From the NCBI GenBank assembly GCA_040387055.1, contig JAZKEM010000242.1, positions 1-12,997 of the forward strand: DNA of 12,997 nt, read 5' to 3'. Shown piece after piece: positions 6,299 to 12,635 of this stretch. The position numbers were made by a program, and so were the translations under genes. Source of the DNA: Stenotrophobium sp040387055 (GTDB lineage Bacteria; Pseudomonadota; Gammaproteobacteria; Nevskiales; Nevskiaceae). Each line of letters opens with the position of its first letter. Within the stretch, counting starts at the first letter, position 1. The notes beneath the pieces were generated by a model. That model ran no database searches. It saw nothing but the letters and a program-made list of their open reading frames with translations, and had not been told where the DNA came from.

Positions 6299-7399
6299 AT
6301 GTCAGGCAATACATTCGGAAGACTTTTTTGTGTAACCAGCTTTGGCGAGAGCCACGGCGCAGCGATCGGCTGCGTGGTCGATGGCTGCCCGCCAGGACTG
6401 ACGCTGAGCGAAGCCGACATCCAGCCTGAGTTGGATCGTCGCAAGCCGGGCACCTCGAAGTATGTGACCCAACGTAAGGAAGCCGATCAGGTTGAAATTC
6501 TGTCGGGTGTGTTTGAAGGCAAAACCACCGGCACGCCGATTGCGCTGTTGATTCGCAACACTGATCAACGCTCTTACGATTACGAAAAGATCAAACAAGT
6601 TTTCCGCCCTAATCACGCGGACTACGCTTACGTGCAGAAGTACGGCGTGCGCGACCATCGTGGCGGTGGGCGCTCTAGTGCACGTGAAACTGCGGTGCGT
6701 GTTGCTGCGGGCGCAATCGCACGCAAATTCTTGCATGAGCGTTTGGGCGTTGAGATTCGCGGCTGCGTTGAGCAGATCGGCGAGATTCACTGCGAGCGCA
6801 AGGATTGGAGTGCGGTCAACAGCAATCCATTCTTCTGCGCTGATCCAGCCAAGATTCCAGCGTTGGAGCAAATGATCGACACGCTTCGCAGCGACGGCGA
6901 TTCCGTCGGCGCGCTGCTGTATGTCGAAGCACGCAATGTTCCGCCAGGTCTCGGCGAACCTGTATTTGATCGCCTCGATGCAGATCTCGCACACGCACTG
7001 ATGTCGATCAATGCCGTCAAAGGTGTAGAGATCGGCGACGGCATGGCTGTGGCGAAGATGAAAGGCACCGAACATCGTGACGAGATGACGCCGCAAGGTT
7101 TCCTCGGCAATCACTCAGGTGGCATCGCTGGTGGCATCACCACCGGCCAGACCGTCTATGCACGATATGCGATCAAGCCAACATCAAGCATCACCACGCC
7201 GGGCAAGAGTATTGACGAAACCGGTGCTGCAACAGACATGCGTACCACGGGTCGTCATGATCCTTGCGTCGGTCTGCGTGCAACGCCAATTGGCGAAGCG
7301 ATGATGGCGCTGGTGTTGATGGATCATTTCCTGCGACAGCGTGCACAGAACGCTGACGTGAATCCCGCCACTCCAAAAATCCCGAGCGAGATTCCGTGA
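6299..7399 (+). CDS. aroC: Chorismate synthase
   Basis: The last shikimate-pathway enzyme: removes phosphate from 5-enolpyruvylshikimate-3-phosphate to give chorismate, using reduced FMN. The 366 residues carry the family signatures in order: MSGNTFGRLF at the start, GESHG at 16-20 (H19), NHADY with H106 at the E. coli position, DHRGGGRSSARET around 119-131, and near the C-terminus MRTTGRHDPCVGLRATPIGEAM. The start at ATG 6299 is set by the conserved N-terminus and AGGAAA at 6289-6294. The gene is intact despite the duplicated start upstream. Its TGA overlaps the GTG of the transporter gene (GTGA), so the two are probably co-translated. The order prmB-aroC-MFS recalls the Pseudomonas locus. 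Confidence 0.97.
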   Translation: MSGNTFGRLFCVTSFGESHGAAIGCVVDGCPPGLTLSEADIQPELDRRKPGTSKYVTQRKEADQVEILSGVFEGKTTGTPIALLIRNTDQRSYDYEKIKQVFRPNHADYAYVQKYGVRDHRGGGRSSARETAVRVAAGAIARKFLHERLGVEIRGCVEQIGEIHCERKDWSAVNSNPFFCADPAKIPALEQMIDTLRSDGDSVGALLYVEARNVPPGLGEPVFDRLDADLAHALMSINAVKGVEIGDGMAVAKMKGTEHRDEMTPQGFLGNHSGGIAGGITTGQTVYARYAIKPTSSITTPGKSIDETGAATDMRTTGRHDPCVGLRATPIGEAMMALVLMDHFLRQRAQNADVNPATPKIPSEIP

Positions 7400-8559
7400 C
7401 CTCCGCGCTGACTGTAGGCGCGATGCGCCTACAGCCGCGCCTCGCTAGCTTCTATCTCTTCTATTACGCGACTGTCGGCGCGTTCATGCCGTATTGGTCG
7501 CCGTACTTGGCTGCGCGCGGCTTTAGTCCTGTGCAGATGGGCATTGCCTACGCACTCATGGGCTTGATGCGCACGGTGGTGCCGCTCGCTTGGGGTTGGT
7601 ACACCGATCATCACGGCGGGCGAATGAAGTTGATTCGCTTAGCCAGCCTTGCTGCACTAATTCTCTTCCTCATCATTCCGTTCATGCCCAGCGTGCTTTG
7701 GATAGGCGCGGTGATGATGGCTTACACCGTGTTCTGGCACGCCTTGTTGCCGCAGTTCGAAGCGGTGACGCTCAGCCATCTGTCTGCGCGCGGCGGTGAT
7801 TACAGTCGCGTGCGCTTGTGGGGATCAGTGGGCTTCATCATCACCGTACTCGGTCTGGGTGTGTTGCTGGATCGCACCGGCATTCTTTGGCTGCCTTGGT
7901 TGGTTGGCATTTTCTGGTTAGGTATGGCGCTATCCACGTGGACAGTGCCTGAGCCTCCACCGATTCATCTCGACCAAATCGTGCGTCCATCAATTTGGAC
8001 AGCACTGAAAAATCCTGTGGCAATGGCCTTGCTGTTTGCGTGCTTCTGCTCGCAGCTCAGCTATGCGCCGTACTACAACTTTTTCACTTTGTTCCTTGAA
8101 CGGCATCACTACGCGCACAGCTACATTGGTTTGTTGTGGGCACTTGGTGTTGTCGCTGAGATCGGCATGTTCATGGTCGCTGCGCGCTTTATCGGCAATT
8201 TGGGTGCACGTAAAGTGATGCTGATTGCCTTGGCCGCAACCGTTCTACGTTGGGCAGCAACTGCAGGTGCGGTGGATTCAATCGGCGTGTTGCTGATTGC
8301 ACAGATGGCACATGCGCTGAGCTTCGGCGCTTATCACGCGGTTGCGATGCATTACGTGCAGCGTCTATTTCCCGGTGCCTTGCAAGGGCGAGGGCAGGCG
8401 GTCTACAACGCTGTGGCGTACGGCGCGGGCGGCTCTATCGGCAGTATCGCTTCAGGATACTTGTGGGAAGGCTTGTCGCCAGAAGCGGTGTTCTATTCAG
8501 CTGCAGTGGTTGCGCTGTTTGGATTCTGGGTCGCTTATCGCAAGTTGCCTGATCTTTAG
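7396..8559 (+). CDS. MFS transporter (MFS_1-like / HcaT-like)
   Basis: A hydrophobic protein of 387 residues with about twelve membrane segments, beginning around RLASFYLFYYATVGAFMPYW. The MFS loop 2-3 signature is visible as GWYTDHHGGRMK (G67, D71, G75, R76). Overall it resembles the MFS_1-like group that includes the 3-phenylpropionate transporter HcaT and nucleoside permease-like proteins; the substrate cannot be read from the sequence. Two starts are possible: GTG at 7396, overlapping the aroC stop, or ATG at 7423, which begins MRLQPRLASFY and lies in the loop of a perfect hairpin. I list the GTG because the GTGA overlap fits an operon, but the ATG start is nearly as likely. The 3' end overlaps the convergent nitrilase gene by 4 nt. 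Confidence 0.87.
   Translation: MTSALTVGAMRLQPRLASFYLFYYATVGAFMPYWSPYLAARGFSPVQMGIAYALMGLMRTVVPLAWGWYTDHHGGRMKLIRLASLAALILFLIIPFMPSVLWIGAVMMAYTVFWHALLPQFEAVTLSHLSARGGDYSRVRLWGSVGFIITVLGLGVLLDRTGILWLPWLVGIFWLGMALSTWTVPEPPPIHLDQIVRPSIWTALKNPVAMALLFACFCSQLSYAPYYNFFTLFLERHHYAHSYIGLLWALGVVAEIGMFMVAARFIGNLGARKVMLIALAATVLRWAATAGAVDSIGVLLIAQMAHALSFGAYHAVAMHYVQRLFPGALQGRGQAVYNAVAYGAGGSIGSIASGYLWEGLSPEAVFYSAAVVALFGFWVAYRKLPDL
7412..7434 (+). other. Perfect hairpin at the transporter start region
   Basis: CTGTAGGCGC (7412-7421) and GCGCCTACAG (7425-7434) form a perfect 10-bp stem around the loop GAT. The alternative ATG start (7423-7425) begins in this loop, so folding of the mRNA would hide it. If the GTG start at 7396 is used instead, the hairpin lies within codons 6-13. 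The sequence resembles TGTAGG-type palindromic repeats, an analogy from memory. Confidence 0.5.
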
Positions 8560-9455
8560 AGATCGATGATCTCGACTTTCGGCATCGCAATCGCGCAGGC
8601 GTTCTGCTCGTACCAATGCTCGTAGTTGAGCACCTGACCTGACTGGCGCACACGTTCAATCTGATCCAGATCAACATCGGCATAAAGCCAGGCCGCTTGA
8701 TTCATCGTGCCTTGTGCGATGACGCCATCATCCGGGAATCCATAGTCTGGCGGGCCATAAAGCGCAGCGCTGCCGACATTGATATCGACAGCCGCAGACC
8801 ACGGTGCTGTGCCTACTAATGGCGATTGGAGAACGACGCACTGATTCTCCAAAGCACGCGCCTGCGCGCCGACACGCACACGGTGATAACCCGCGTTGGT
8901 GTCTGTGCAACTTGGTACCAGTAATAGTTGCACGCCAGCTTCACATTGTGCGCGAGCGAGTAGGGGGAACTCGCAGTCGTAGCAAATATTGATTGCAATC
9001 ACGCCGAGCTTGGTGCGAAAAACGCGTAAGCCATCACCGCTTTCAACGTTCCAGCTTTCGCGCTCAAAGCGAGTCATGATCTGCTTGTCTTGATAACTGC
9101 TACGTTCATCTGGCGCACAGAACCAAGCACGATTCACCACGCCTCCATCGTCGCGTTGCCAAGGAAAGCTACCGGCAACAATGTAAACAGAGTGCTGCTG
9201 CGCTAGCTCAATATGCAGTGCCAAATATTGATCACGCAGCGCCTGCATCGCCTGCACTTGCTTGTTTAGATCTGCGCGCGTTTCGGCATCAAACAGTGCA
9301 GCCAAGGACATTGCGGCGTATTCAGGAAACAACAGAAGCTGCGCGTCATTTTTGCTCGCGTCTGCTACCCAAGCACGAACTTGATCAGCGTAGCTATTCC
9401 AGTTCTGTGGTTCTGAGACAGGAAACTGCGCAGAAGCGAGACGAATACTGCTCAT
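8556..9455 (-). CDS. Carbon-nitrogen hydrolase (nitrilase superfamily)
   Basis: A 299-residue cytoplasmic C-N hydrolase acting on an amide or nitrile of unknown identity. The nitrilase catalytic triad is complete: E45 in LLFPEYAAMS, K124 in YQDKQIMTRFERE, and nucleophile C158 in NICYDCEFP. The start at ATG 9455 is favoured over the ATG six codons upstream (9473) because it makes the 4-nt ATGA overlap with the GNAT gene and begins the family-like MSSIRLASAQFPV. Homologues of this type are known fused behind a GNAT domain (bifunctional GNAT acetyltransferase/carbon-nitrogen hydrolase proteins). Here the two parts are separate, adjacent and in the same order, so they probably act on the same metabolite. 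Last gene of a four-gene operon; its stop overlaps that of the convergent transporter gene. Confidence 0.9.
   Translation of the reverse strand: MSSIRLASAQFPVSEPQNWNSYADQVRAWVADASKNDAQLLLFPEYAAMSLAALFDAETRADLNKQVQAMQALRDQYLALHIELAQQHSVYIVAGSFPWQRDDGGVVNRAWFCAPDERSSYQDKQIMTRFERESWNVESGDGLRVFRTKLGVIAINICYDCEFPLLARAQCEAGVQLLLVPSCTDTNAGYHRVRVGAQARALENQCVVLQSPLVGTAPWSAAVDINVGSAALYGPPDYGFPDDGVIAQGTMNQAAWLYADVDLDQIERVRQSGQVLNYEHWYEQNACAIAMPKVEIIDL
8559..8573. terminator. Small dyad at the convergent transporter/nitrilase ends
   Basis: GAGATC (8559-8564) and GATCTC (8568-8573) form a 6-bp inverted repeat around GAT, just at the overlap of the two convergent stop codons. It could be a weak bidirectional terminator, but there is no U-tract and part of it encodes the nitrilase C-terminus. 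Confidence 0.2.
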
Positions 9456-10042
9456 GCTAATTCTCGCGTCCAAAAGGTCATCGGTTTTTCGCTGGCGCCG
9501 GTTTCACCAATATCGGGCCAGCTCAATGTTGTGCGTAAATTAGTCTGCTTTTGATAAGAACGCTTGAGCCAGAACGCATCATTGGGCACGTAATCCTTAG
9601 GGCGTCGTGAATCATCATCGTTGCGCTGTACGGCGCAGAATGCACAGGTCGATAAACCCAAAGCGCGCGCATGCGCTTCACGCAATTCAAAAAACTTTAC
9701 GCCGATACCTTGCCCGCGATACGCGCGCAGCAGTACTGATTCACCAAAATAATCAATGCGCGTTAAGTCCATATCAGCATCCAAAAACGGTTGCTGCATA
9801 TCGAGCGGTGCATCCACGAGTGGTTGAACCGTTGAGGCGCCGACGCACCTGTCACCATCCCATACCAAAATCGCCAAGCTGCGCGGACATTGCAGATAGG
9901 TTTGCAAATAGCGCGTCTCGTAATCACGCGTGCCTTCGTAGAGATAGGGCCAGTCACGGAACACTGCAATACGCAATTCGGCTAGCGCGCCGATATGGCG
10001 CTCAATCTCTGCACCGTGCAGTTGTTCGAAACGTAGCGTCAC
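9452..10042 (-). CDS. GNAT family N-acetyltransferase
   Basis: A 196-residue acyl-CoA-dependent acetyltransferase. The acetyl-CoA pyrophosphate-binding motif A is ESVLLRAYRGQGIGVKFFE, with R109-G110-Q111-G112-I113-G114 as the (Q/R)xxGx(G/A) loop. The earlier strand ILVWDGDRCVGASTVQPL fits the GNAT beta-hairpin. An insertion of about 20 residues (PLVDAPLDMQQPFLDADMD) precedes motif A, and the C-terminus is long and polar with a DDSRRPKDYVPNDAFWLKRSY segment. The acceptor is unknown. The GTG start overlaps the GFA stop as GTGA, and its own TGA overlaps the nitrilase ATG, so all three should be translationally coupled. The match to the GNAT half of known GNAT-nitrilase fusions is the main functional clue. 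Confidence 0.85.
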   Translation of the reverse strand: MTLRFEQLHGAEIERHIGALAELRIAVFRDWPYLYEGTRDYETRYLQTYLQCPRSLAILVWDGDRCVGASTVQPLVDAPLDMQQPFLDADMDLTRIDYFGESVLLRAYRGQGIGVKFFELREAHARALGLSTCAFCAVQRNDDDSRRPKDYVPNDAFWLKRSYQKQTNLRTTLSWPDIGETGASEKPMTFWTRELA

Positions 10043-10467
10043 TTTGCCTGGCCTTGCGGCAGAAACGCGTGCGGAAATTGAGGCAGATCATCCGTAATCG
10101 GCCACCAGCTGCACTGCGAGGCCACATGAAAATGTGCAGCTAACTCTGCTGTTACGGTCTCATCAATCAGGCCCGCACGAATACGCAGAACATTCGCAAC
10201 GAGAACATTCTTGCTATAGATCGGTGAGCCGCAGCCGCTGCAAAAAACACGCTGCTTGCCGGGTGAAGATTCAAATTCCTTCAACAGCTCAGCGCCACTC
10301 AGCAGTACAAAATCAGCTGTGTTGACCGGCGTGTTCGTCACAAACGGCGTGCCTTGCGCTTTGCGGCATTTGCTGCAGTGGCAGATTTGTATCGGCTGCA
10401 AAGCGGCATCAATGCGAAACGTCACGCCACCGCAAAGACAGCTGCCTGTATGTGTTGAACGGCTCAT
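10039..10467 (-). CDS. GFA family zinc-binding protein (CENP-V/GFA domain)
   Basis: A 142-residue protein of the GFA (glutathione-dependent formaldehyde-activating enzyme-like) family. The zinc-binding cysteine set is complete: C10 and C12 in GSCLCGG, C29, C31 and C34 in CHCSKCRKAQG, and C76 and C79 in FCSGCGSPIY. The family name comes from Gfa of Paracoccus, which was proposed to promote S-hydroxymethylglutathione formation; for most members, including this one, the activity is unproven. The start ATG 10467 has AGG about 5 nt upstream, formed by the stop codon of the preceding NTF2-like gene (TGAGG). Second gene of the operon. Confidence 0.9.
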   Translation of the reverse strand: MSRSTHTGSCLCGGVTFRIDAALQPIQICHCSKCRKAQGTPFVTNTPVNTADFVLLSGAELLKEFESSPGKQRVFCSGCGSPIYSKNVLVANVLRIRAGLIDETVTAELAAHFHVASQCSWWPITDDLPQFPHAFLPQGQAK

Positions 10468-10473
10468 GGAACC

Positions 10474-10881
10474 TCAGGCGCCCACTTGGCGCAACCAATC
10501 CTGCAGATTGTAGTAATTGCTGACACGCGCAACTTTGCCATCTCGAATATCAAAAAATGCGCCGCCGGGTAGACGATAGGTTTGGCCCGTGGCCTCTGGC
10601 AGACCTTCATCGGTTTTCAGATAGGTGCCGAGTACCACATATTCGGCCGCGGCGCGGCGGCCATCTTCCGAAACCGAGATCACGATATCGACGATTTGTT
10701 CGCGATAACTGGCGTTCATGCGGTCAATAAATGCGCGAAATGCGGTAATGCTGGTTTCGCGGCGACCTTGATTGATGTCGTGCGCAACGTCATCGGTCAG
10801 TAGGCCAAAAAAAGTGTTCCAGTCACCTGCATTAAAGGCGTTGTAGTAGCGTCGAATCAGGTCAAAAGTGGCTGCGGGCAT
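10474..10881 (-). CDS. NTF2-like / SnoaL-like protein
   Basis: A 135-residue protein of the NTF2-like superfamily (SnoaL/ketosteroid isomerase-like cone fold). It starts with the usual helix FDLIRRYYNAFNAGDWNTFFGLLTDDVAHDI, continues with helix SITAFRAFIDRMNAS and ends with strands RLPGGAFFDIRDGKVARVSNYYNLQDWLRQ. Members range from isomerases and cyclases to simple small-molecule binders, so no reaction is assigned. The start is ATG 10881 with TTGGAA about 4 nt upstream. First gene of the four-gene leftward operon, 6 nt from the GFA gene, and divergent from the DedA gene. Confidence 0.85.
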   Translation of the reverse strand: MPAATFDLIRRYYNAFNAGDWNTFFGLLTDDVAHDINQGRRETSITAFRAFIDRMNASYREQIVDIVISVSEDGRRAAAEYVVLGTYLKTDEGLPEATGQTYRLPGGAFFDIRDGKVARVSNYYNLQDWLRQVGA

Positions 10882-10972
10882 TTTTCCAATCTCAAAAATT
10901 TGGCTGTGTAAAGTTTACTTTGTTGCAGCTTGGTATCGCATGTACACCTCATCTGAGGTTATCTTTATAGGG
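10882..10972. promoter_or_regulatory. Divergent promoter region with two palindromes
   Basis: The 91-nt gap between the NTF2-like operon and the DedA gene must hold both promoters. It contains the odd-centred palindrome GTAAA-G-TTTAC (10908-10918) and the dyad ACCTCA-TC-TGAGGT (10946-10959). Either could be an operator. No clear -35/-10 pair is visible on either strand. Confidence 0.35.
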
Positions 10973-11635
10973 ATGCAATTACTCGAAAAACTTATCAGCG
11001 TCTTTACCGAGCACGACTATCTCGCCGTGTTTTTGGTCTTATTGATCTGCGGCATGGGCGTCCCGATCCCTGAGGACATCACGCTCGTGGCCGGCGGCGT
11101 GACCTCTGGTTTGGGCTATTCCAATGTGCATGTCATGGTCGGCGTCGGCATGGCGGGCGTTCTGCTGGGCGACATGATGATGTTCATGATCGGCCGCCAT
11201 TACGGCGAAAGCGCCTTGCGCTGGCGCTGGGTCGCGTTTCTCGTGACCCCTCAAAGGCGTGAGTTGGTTCAAATCAAATTTGAACGTTATGGAAACTGGT
11301 TGTTGTTTATTGCGCGCTTTTTGCCCGGACTGCGCTCGCCAATCTTCATCATTGCTGGCTGGAGCCGCCGAGTCTCGCTATTTAAGTTCTTGCTGCTGGA
11401 TGGCAGTGCCGCACTATTGAGCGTGCCATTCTGGGTTTATCTCGGGTACTACGGCGCAAATAATCACGACAAACTGCTGGCCTGGGTCCATCGCGGCCAA
11501 ACAGGTCTTTGGGTCGGTCTCGCGCTGCTGATCTTGGTAGTGCTGTTATGGATTTGGCGCAATCGTCGTGATGCCCAGCTTTTAGCCGCAAGGCACGCTG
11601 AAGTCACGGCTAAAAAACCGGATTCTCGCAGCTAA
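10973..11635 (+). CDS. DedA family inner-membrane protein
   Basis: A 220-residue integral membrane protein of the DedA/SNARE-associated (VTT) family. Members are needed for membrane homeostasis, and some act in polyprenyl-phosphate or phospholipid flipping. Visible hallmarks are the re-entrant motif GMGVPIPEDITLVAGG with conserved acidic E34/D35, and FIARFLPGLRSPIFIIAG with the conserved arginines R115 and R121. There are about four further hydrophobic segments and a basic C-terminal tail. The reading frame extends upstream to 10868, but those codons overlap the divergent gene's start and are not family-like. I start at ATG 10973 (MQLLEKLISVF); ATG 10940 is an alternative. The ribosome-binding site is poor. 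Its stop overlaps the convergent LysR stop by 4 nt. Confidence 0.9.
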   Translation: MQLLEKLISVFTEHDYLAVFLVLLICGMGVPIPEDITLVAGGVTSGLGYSNVHVMVGVGMAGVLLGDMMMFMIGRHYGESALRWRWVAFLVTPQRRELVQIKFERYGNWLLFIARFLPGLRSPIFIIAGWSRRVSLFKFLLLDGSAALLSVPFWVYLGYYGANNHDKLLAWVHRGQTGLWVGLALLILVVLLWIWRNRRDAQLLAARHAEVTAKKPDSRS

Positions 11636-12495
11636 GCCTGTAACTGCTGCAGCAGGGCTCGAGCGCCGCCCGAAAGGGTGCGTCGCTCATGCCAAACCAC
11701 GCCAAGGTCACGTTGCATAGACAGGTCTGTGACATTCACCGCACTGATCGTGCTGTCCAGCATTGAGCGCGGCAGCACGCTCCAGCCCAAGCCGATATTC
11801 ACCAGCATCTTTAGCGTTTCGAGATAGTTGGTGGCCAGGCGAATGCGTGGTTCCACGCCGTGTTTTTGCAGCGCGGCTTTAACGATGCGATGCGTGTAAG
11901 TCGCCTCGTCTGGCAGCACCGCGGGATGTTCCGCTAGCTCCGTCAAAGCAACGTGTTCTTTCTTTGCGAGAGGATGCTCTGGTGCCACCACAACGGTGAG
12001 CGGGTCTGGCCAGATGAGGCGCATCTCCAAGCTGGGCAACGATTGTGTTGGCAGCGTGACGATGCCAATTTCCAGCTTGCCCGCCAGCACGGATTGGCAG
12101 GCGACTTCTGAATCCATGAAGTGAATGTCGAGATCGACACTCGGATACAGCCGCGTGAACTCGCGCAAGACTGGCGGCAGACGATGCAGGCCGATGTGAT
12201 GGCTGGTGCCAATCGAGAGGCGGCCGCTGACTTGATCAGACAGATGCGACAAGGCGCGGCGGCCATCTTCCACATCGTGCAGAACCCGGCGGGCATAGGG
12301 CAGGAGAGTCCGACCCGCGTCGGTCAGGGTGATGCTGCGGCCGACGCGGTCGAAAAGGGACTTGCCGAGCTGTTCTTCCAGCACGGCGATGCGTTTACTG
12401 ATCGCAGGCTGGGACAGGTGCAGCGTCTCGCCAGCGCGAGAAAATGATCCAGATTCAGCGACTTCCACGAAAGCGGCGAGTGCTTGGGTATCCAT
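11632..12495 (-). CDS. LysR-type transcriptional regulator, probable regulator of leuC
   Basis: A 287-residue LTTR. The winged helix-turn-helix is at residues 1-60 (AAFVEVAESGSFSRAGETLHLSQPAISKRIAVLEEQLGKSLFDR), followed by the linker helix and a periplasmic-binding-like effector domain from about residue 90 to the end. The start ATG 12495 has AGGGG 6 nt upstream. It is divergent from leuC, and two LysR-box-like dyads lie between them, so the simple reading is that it controls leuC (leucine biosynthesis) and itself. A LysR gene beside leuC also occurs in Pseudomonas. The effector is unknown; a leucine-pathway intermediate is plausible by analogy but not shown by this sequence. Confidence 0.92.
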   Translation of the reverse strand: MDTQALAAFVEVAESGSFSRAGETLHLSQPAISKRIAVLEEQLGKSLFDRVGRSITLTDAGRTLLPYARRVLHDVEDGRRALSHLSDQVSGRLSIGTSHHIGLHRLPPVLREFTRLYPSVDLDIHFMDSEVACQSVLAGKLEIGIVTLPTQSLPSLEMRLIWPDPLTVVVAPEHPLAKKEHVALTELAEHPAVLPDEATYTHRIVKAALQKHGVEPRIRLATNYLETLKMLVNIGLGWSVLPRSMLDSTISAVNVTDLSMQRDLGVVWHERRTLSGGARALLQQLQA

Positions 12496-12515
12496 TTTTC
12501 ACCCCTGAAGCCATT

Positions 12516-12532
12516 CATTCTAATTTGGAATG
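12516..12532. promoter_or_regulatory. LysR-type operator box 1
   Basis: CATTC-N7-GAATG is a perfect 5-bp dyad containing the LTTR consensus T-N11-A inside ATTC-N7-GAAT. It sits 21 nt upstream of the LysR ATG, downstream of a TATACT sequence (12534-12539, minus strand) that could be the regulator's own -10. That position would suit autorepression. Confidence 0.6.
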
Positions 12533-12547
12533 GAGTATATAAAAACG

Positions 12548-12566
12548 ATTCATTGGAGTTATGGAT
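12548..12566. promoter_or_regulatory. LysR-type operator box 2 (imperfect)
   Basis: ATTCAT-N7-ATGGAT is a dyad with one mismatch and the same 7-nt spacer as box 1. Its centre is 33 bp from that of box 1, about three helical turns, so one tetramer could bind both on the same DNA face. It overlaps the candidate leuC -35. Confidence 0.45.
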
Positions 12567-12582
12567 TGTACAGGCCTACTAT
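12553..12582 (+). promoter_or_regulatory. Candidate leuC promoter
   Basis: TTGGAG (12553-12558), 18 nt, then TACTAT (12577-12582). Each hexamer matches consensus at four of six positions, the kind of weak promoter expected for an activated gene. It overlaps operator box 2. Confidence 0.35.
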
Positions 12583-12602
12583 GCGCGCCGTACTGAAGCC
12601 CA

Positions 12603-12616
12603 TGTCCACTTGGACA
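12603..12616 (+). other. Hairpin in the leuC 5' leader
   Basis: TGTCCA (12603-12608) and TGGACA (12611-12616) flank CT, forming a short stem about 10 nt before the leuC ribosome-binding site. It could tune translation. There is no leucine-rich leader peptide and no terminator U-tract, so classic attenuation is not supported. Confidence 0.3.
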
Positions 12617-12635
12617 CGAGATAGGAAAGGAACAA

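Noticed and set aside
6302..7114. 270-codon open frame antisense to aroC
   Set aside because: Long, but it mirrors the codon pattern of aroC on the other strand, and its translation is His/Arg/Cys-rich with no family resemblance.
11644..11655. Perfect 12-bp palindrome CTGCTGCAGCAG near the DedA/LysR junction
   Set aside because: It is inside the LysR coding sequence, encoding a Gln/Leu-rich tail; repeated CTG/CAG codons explain it and there is no U-tract.
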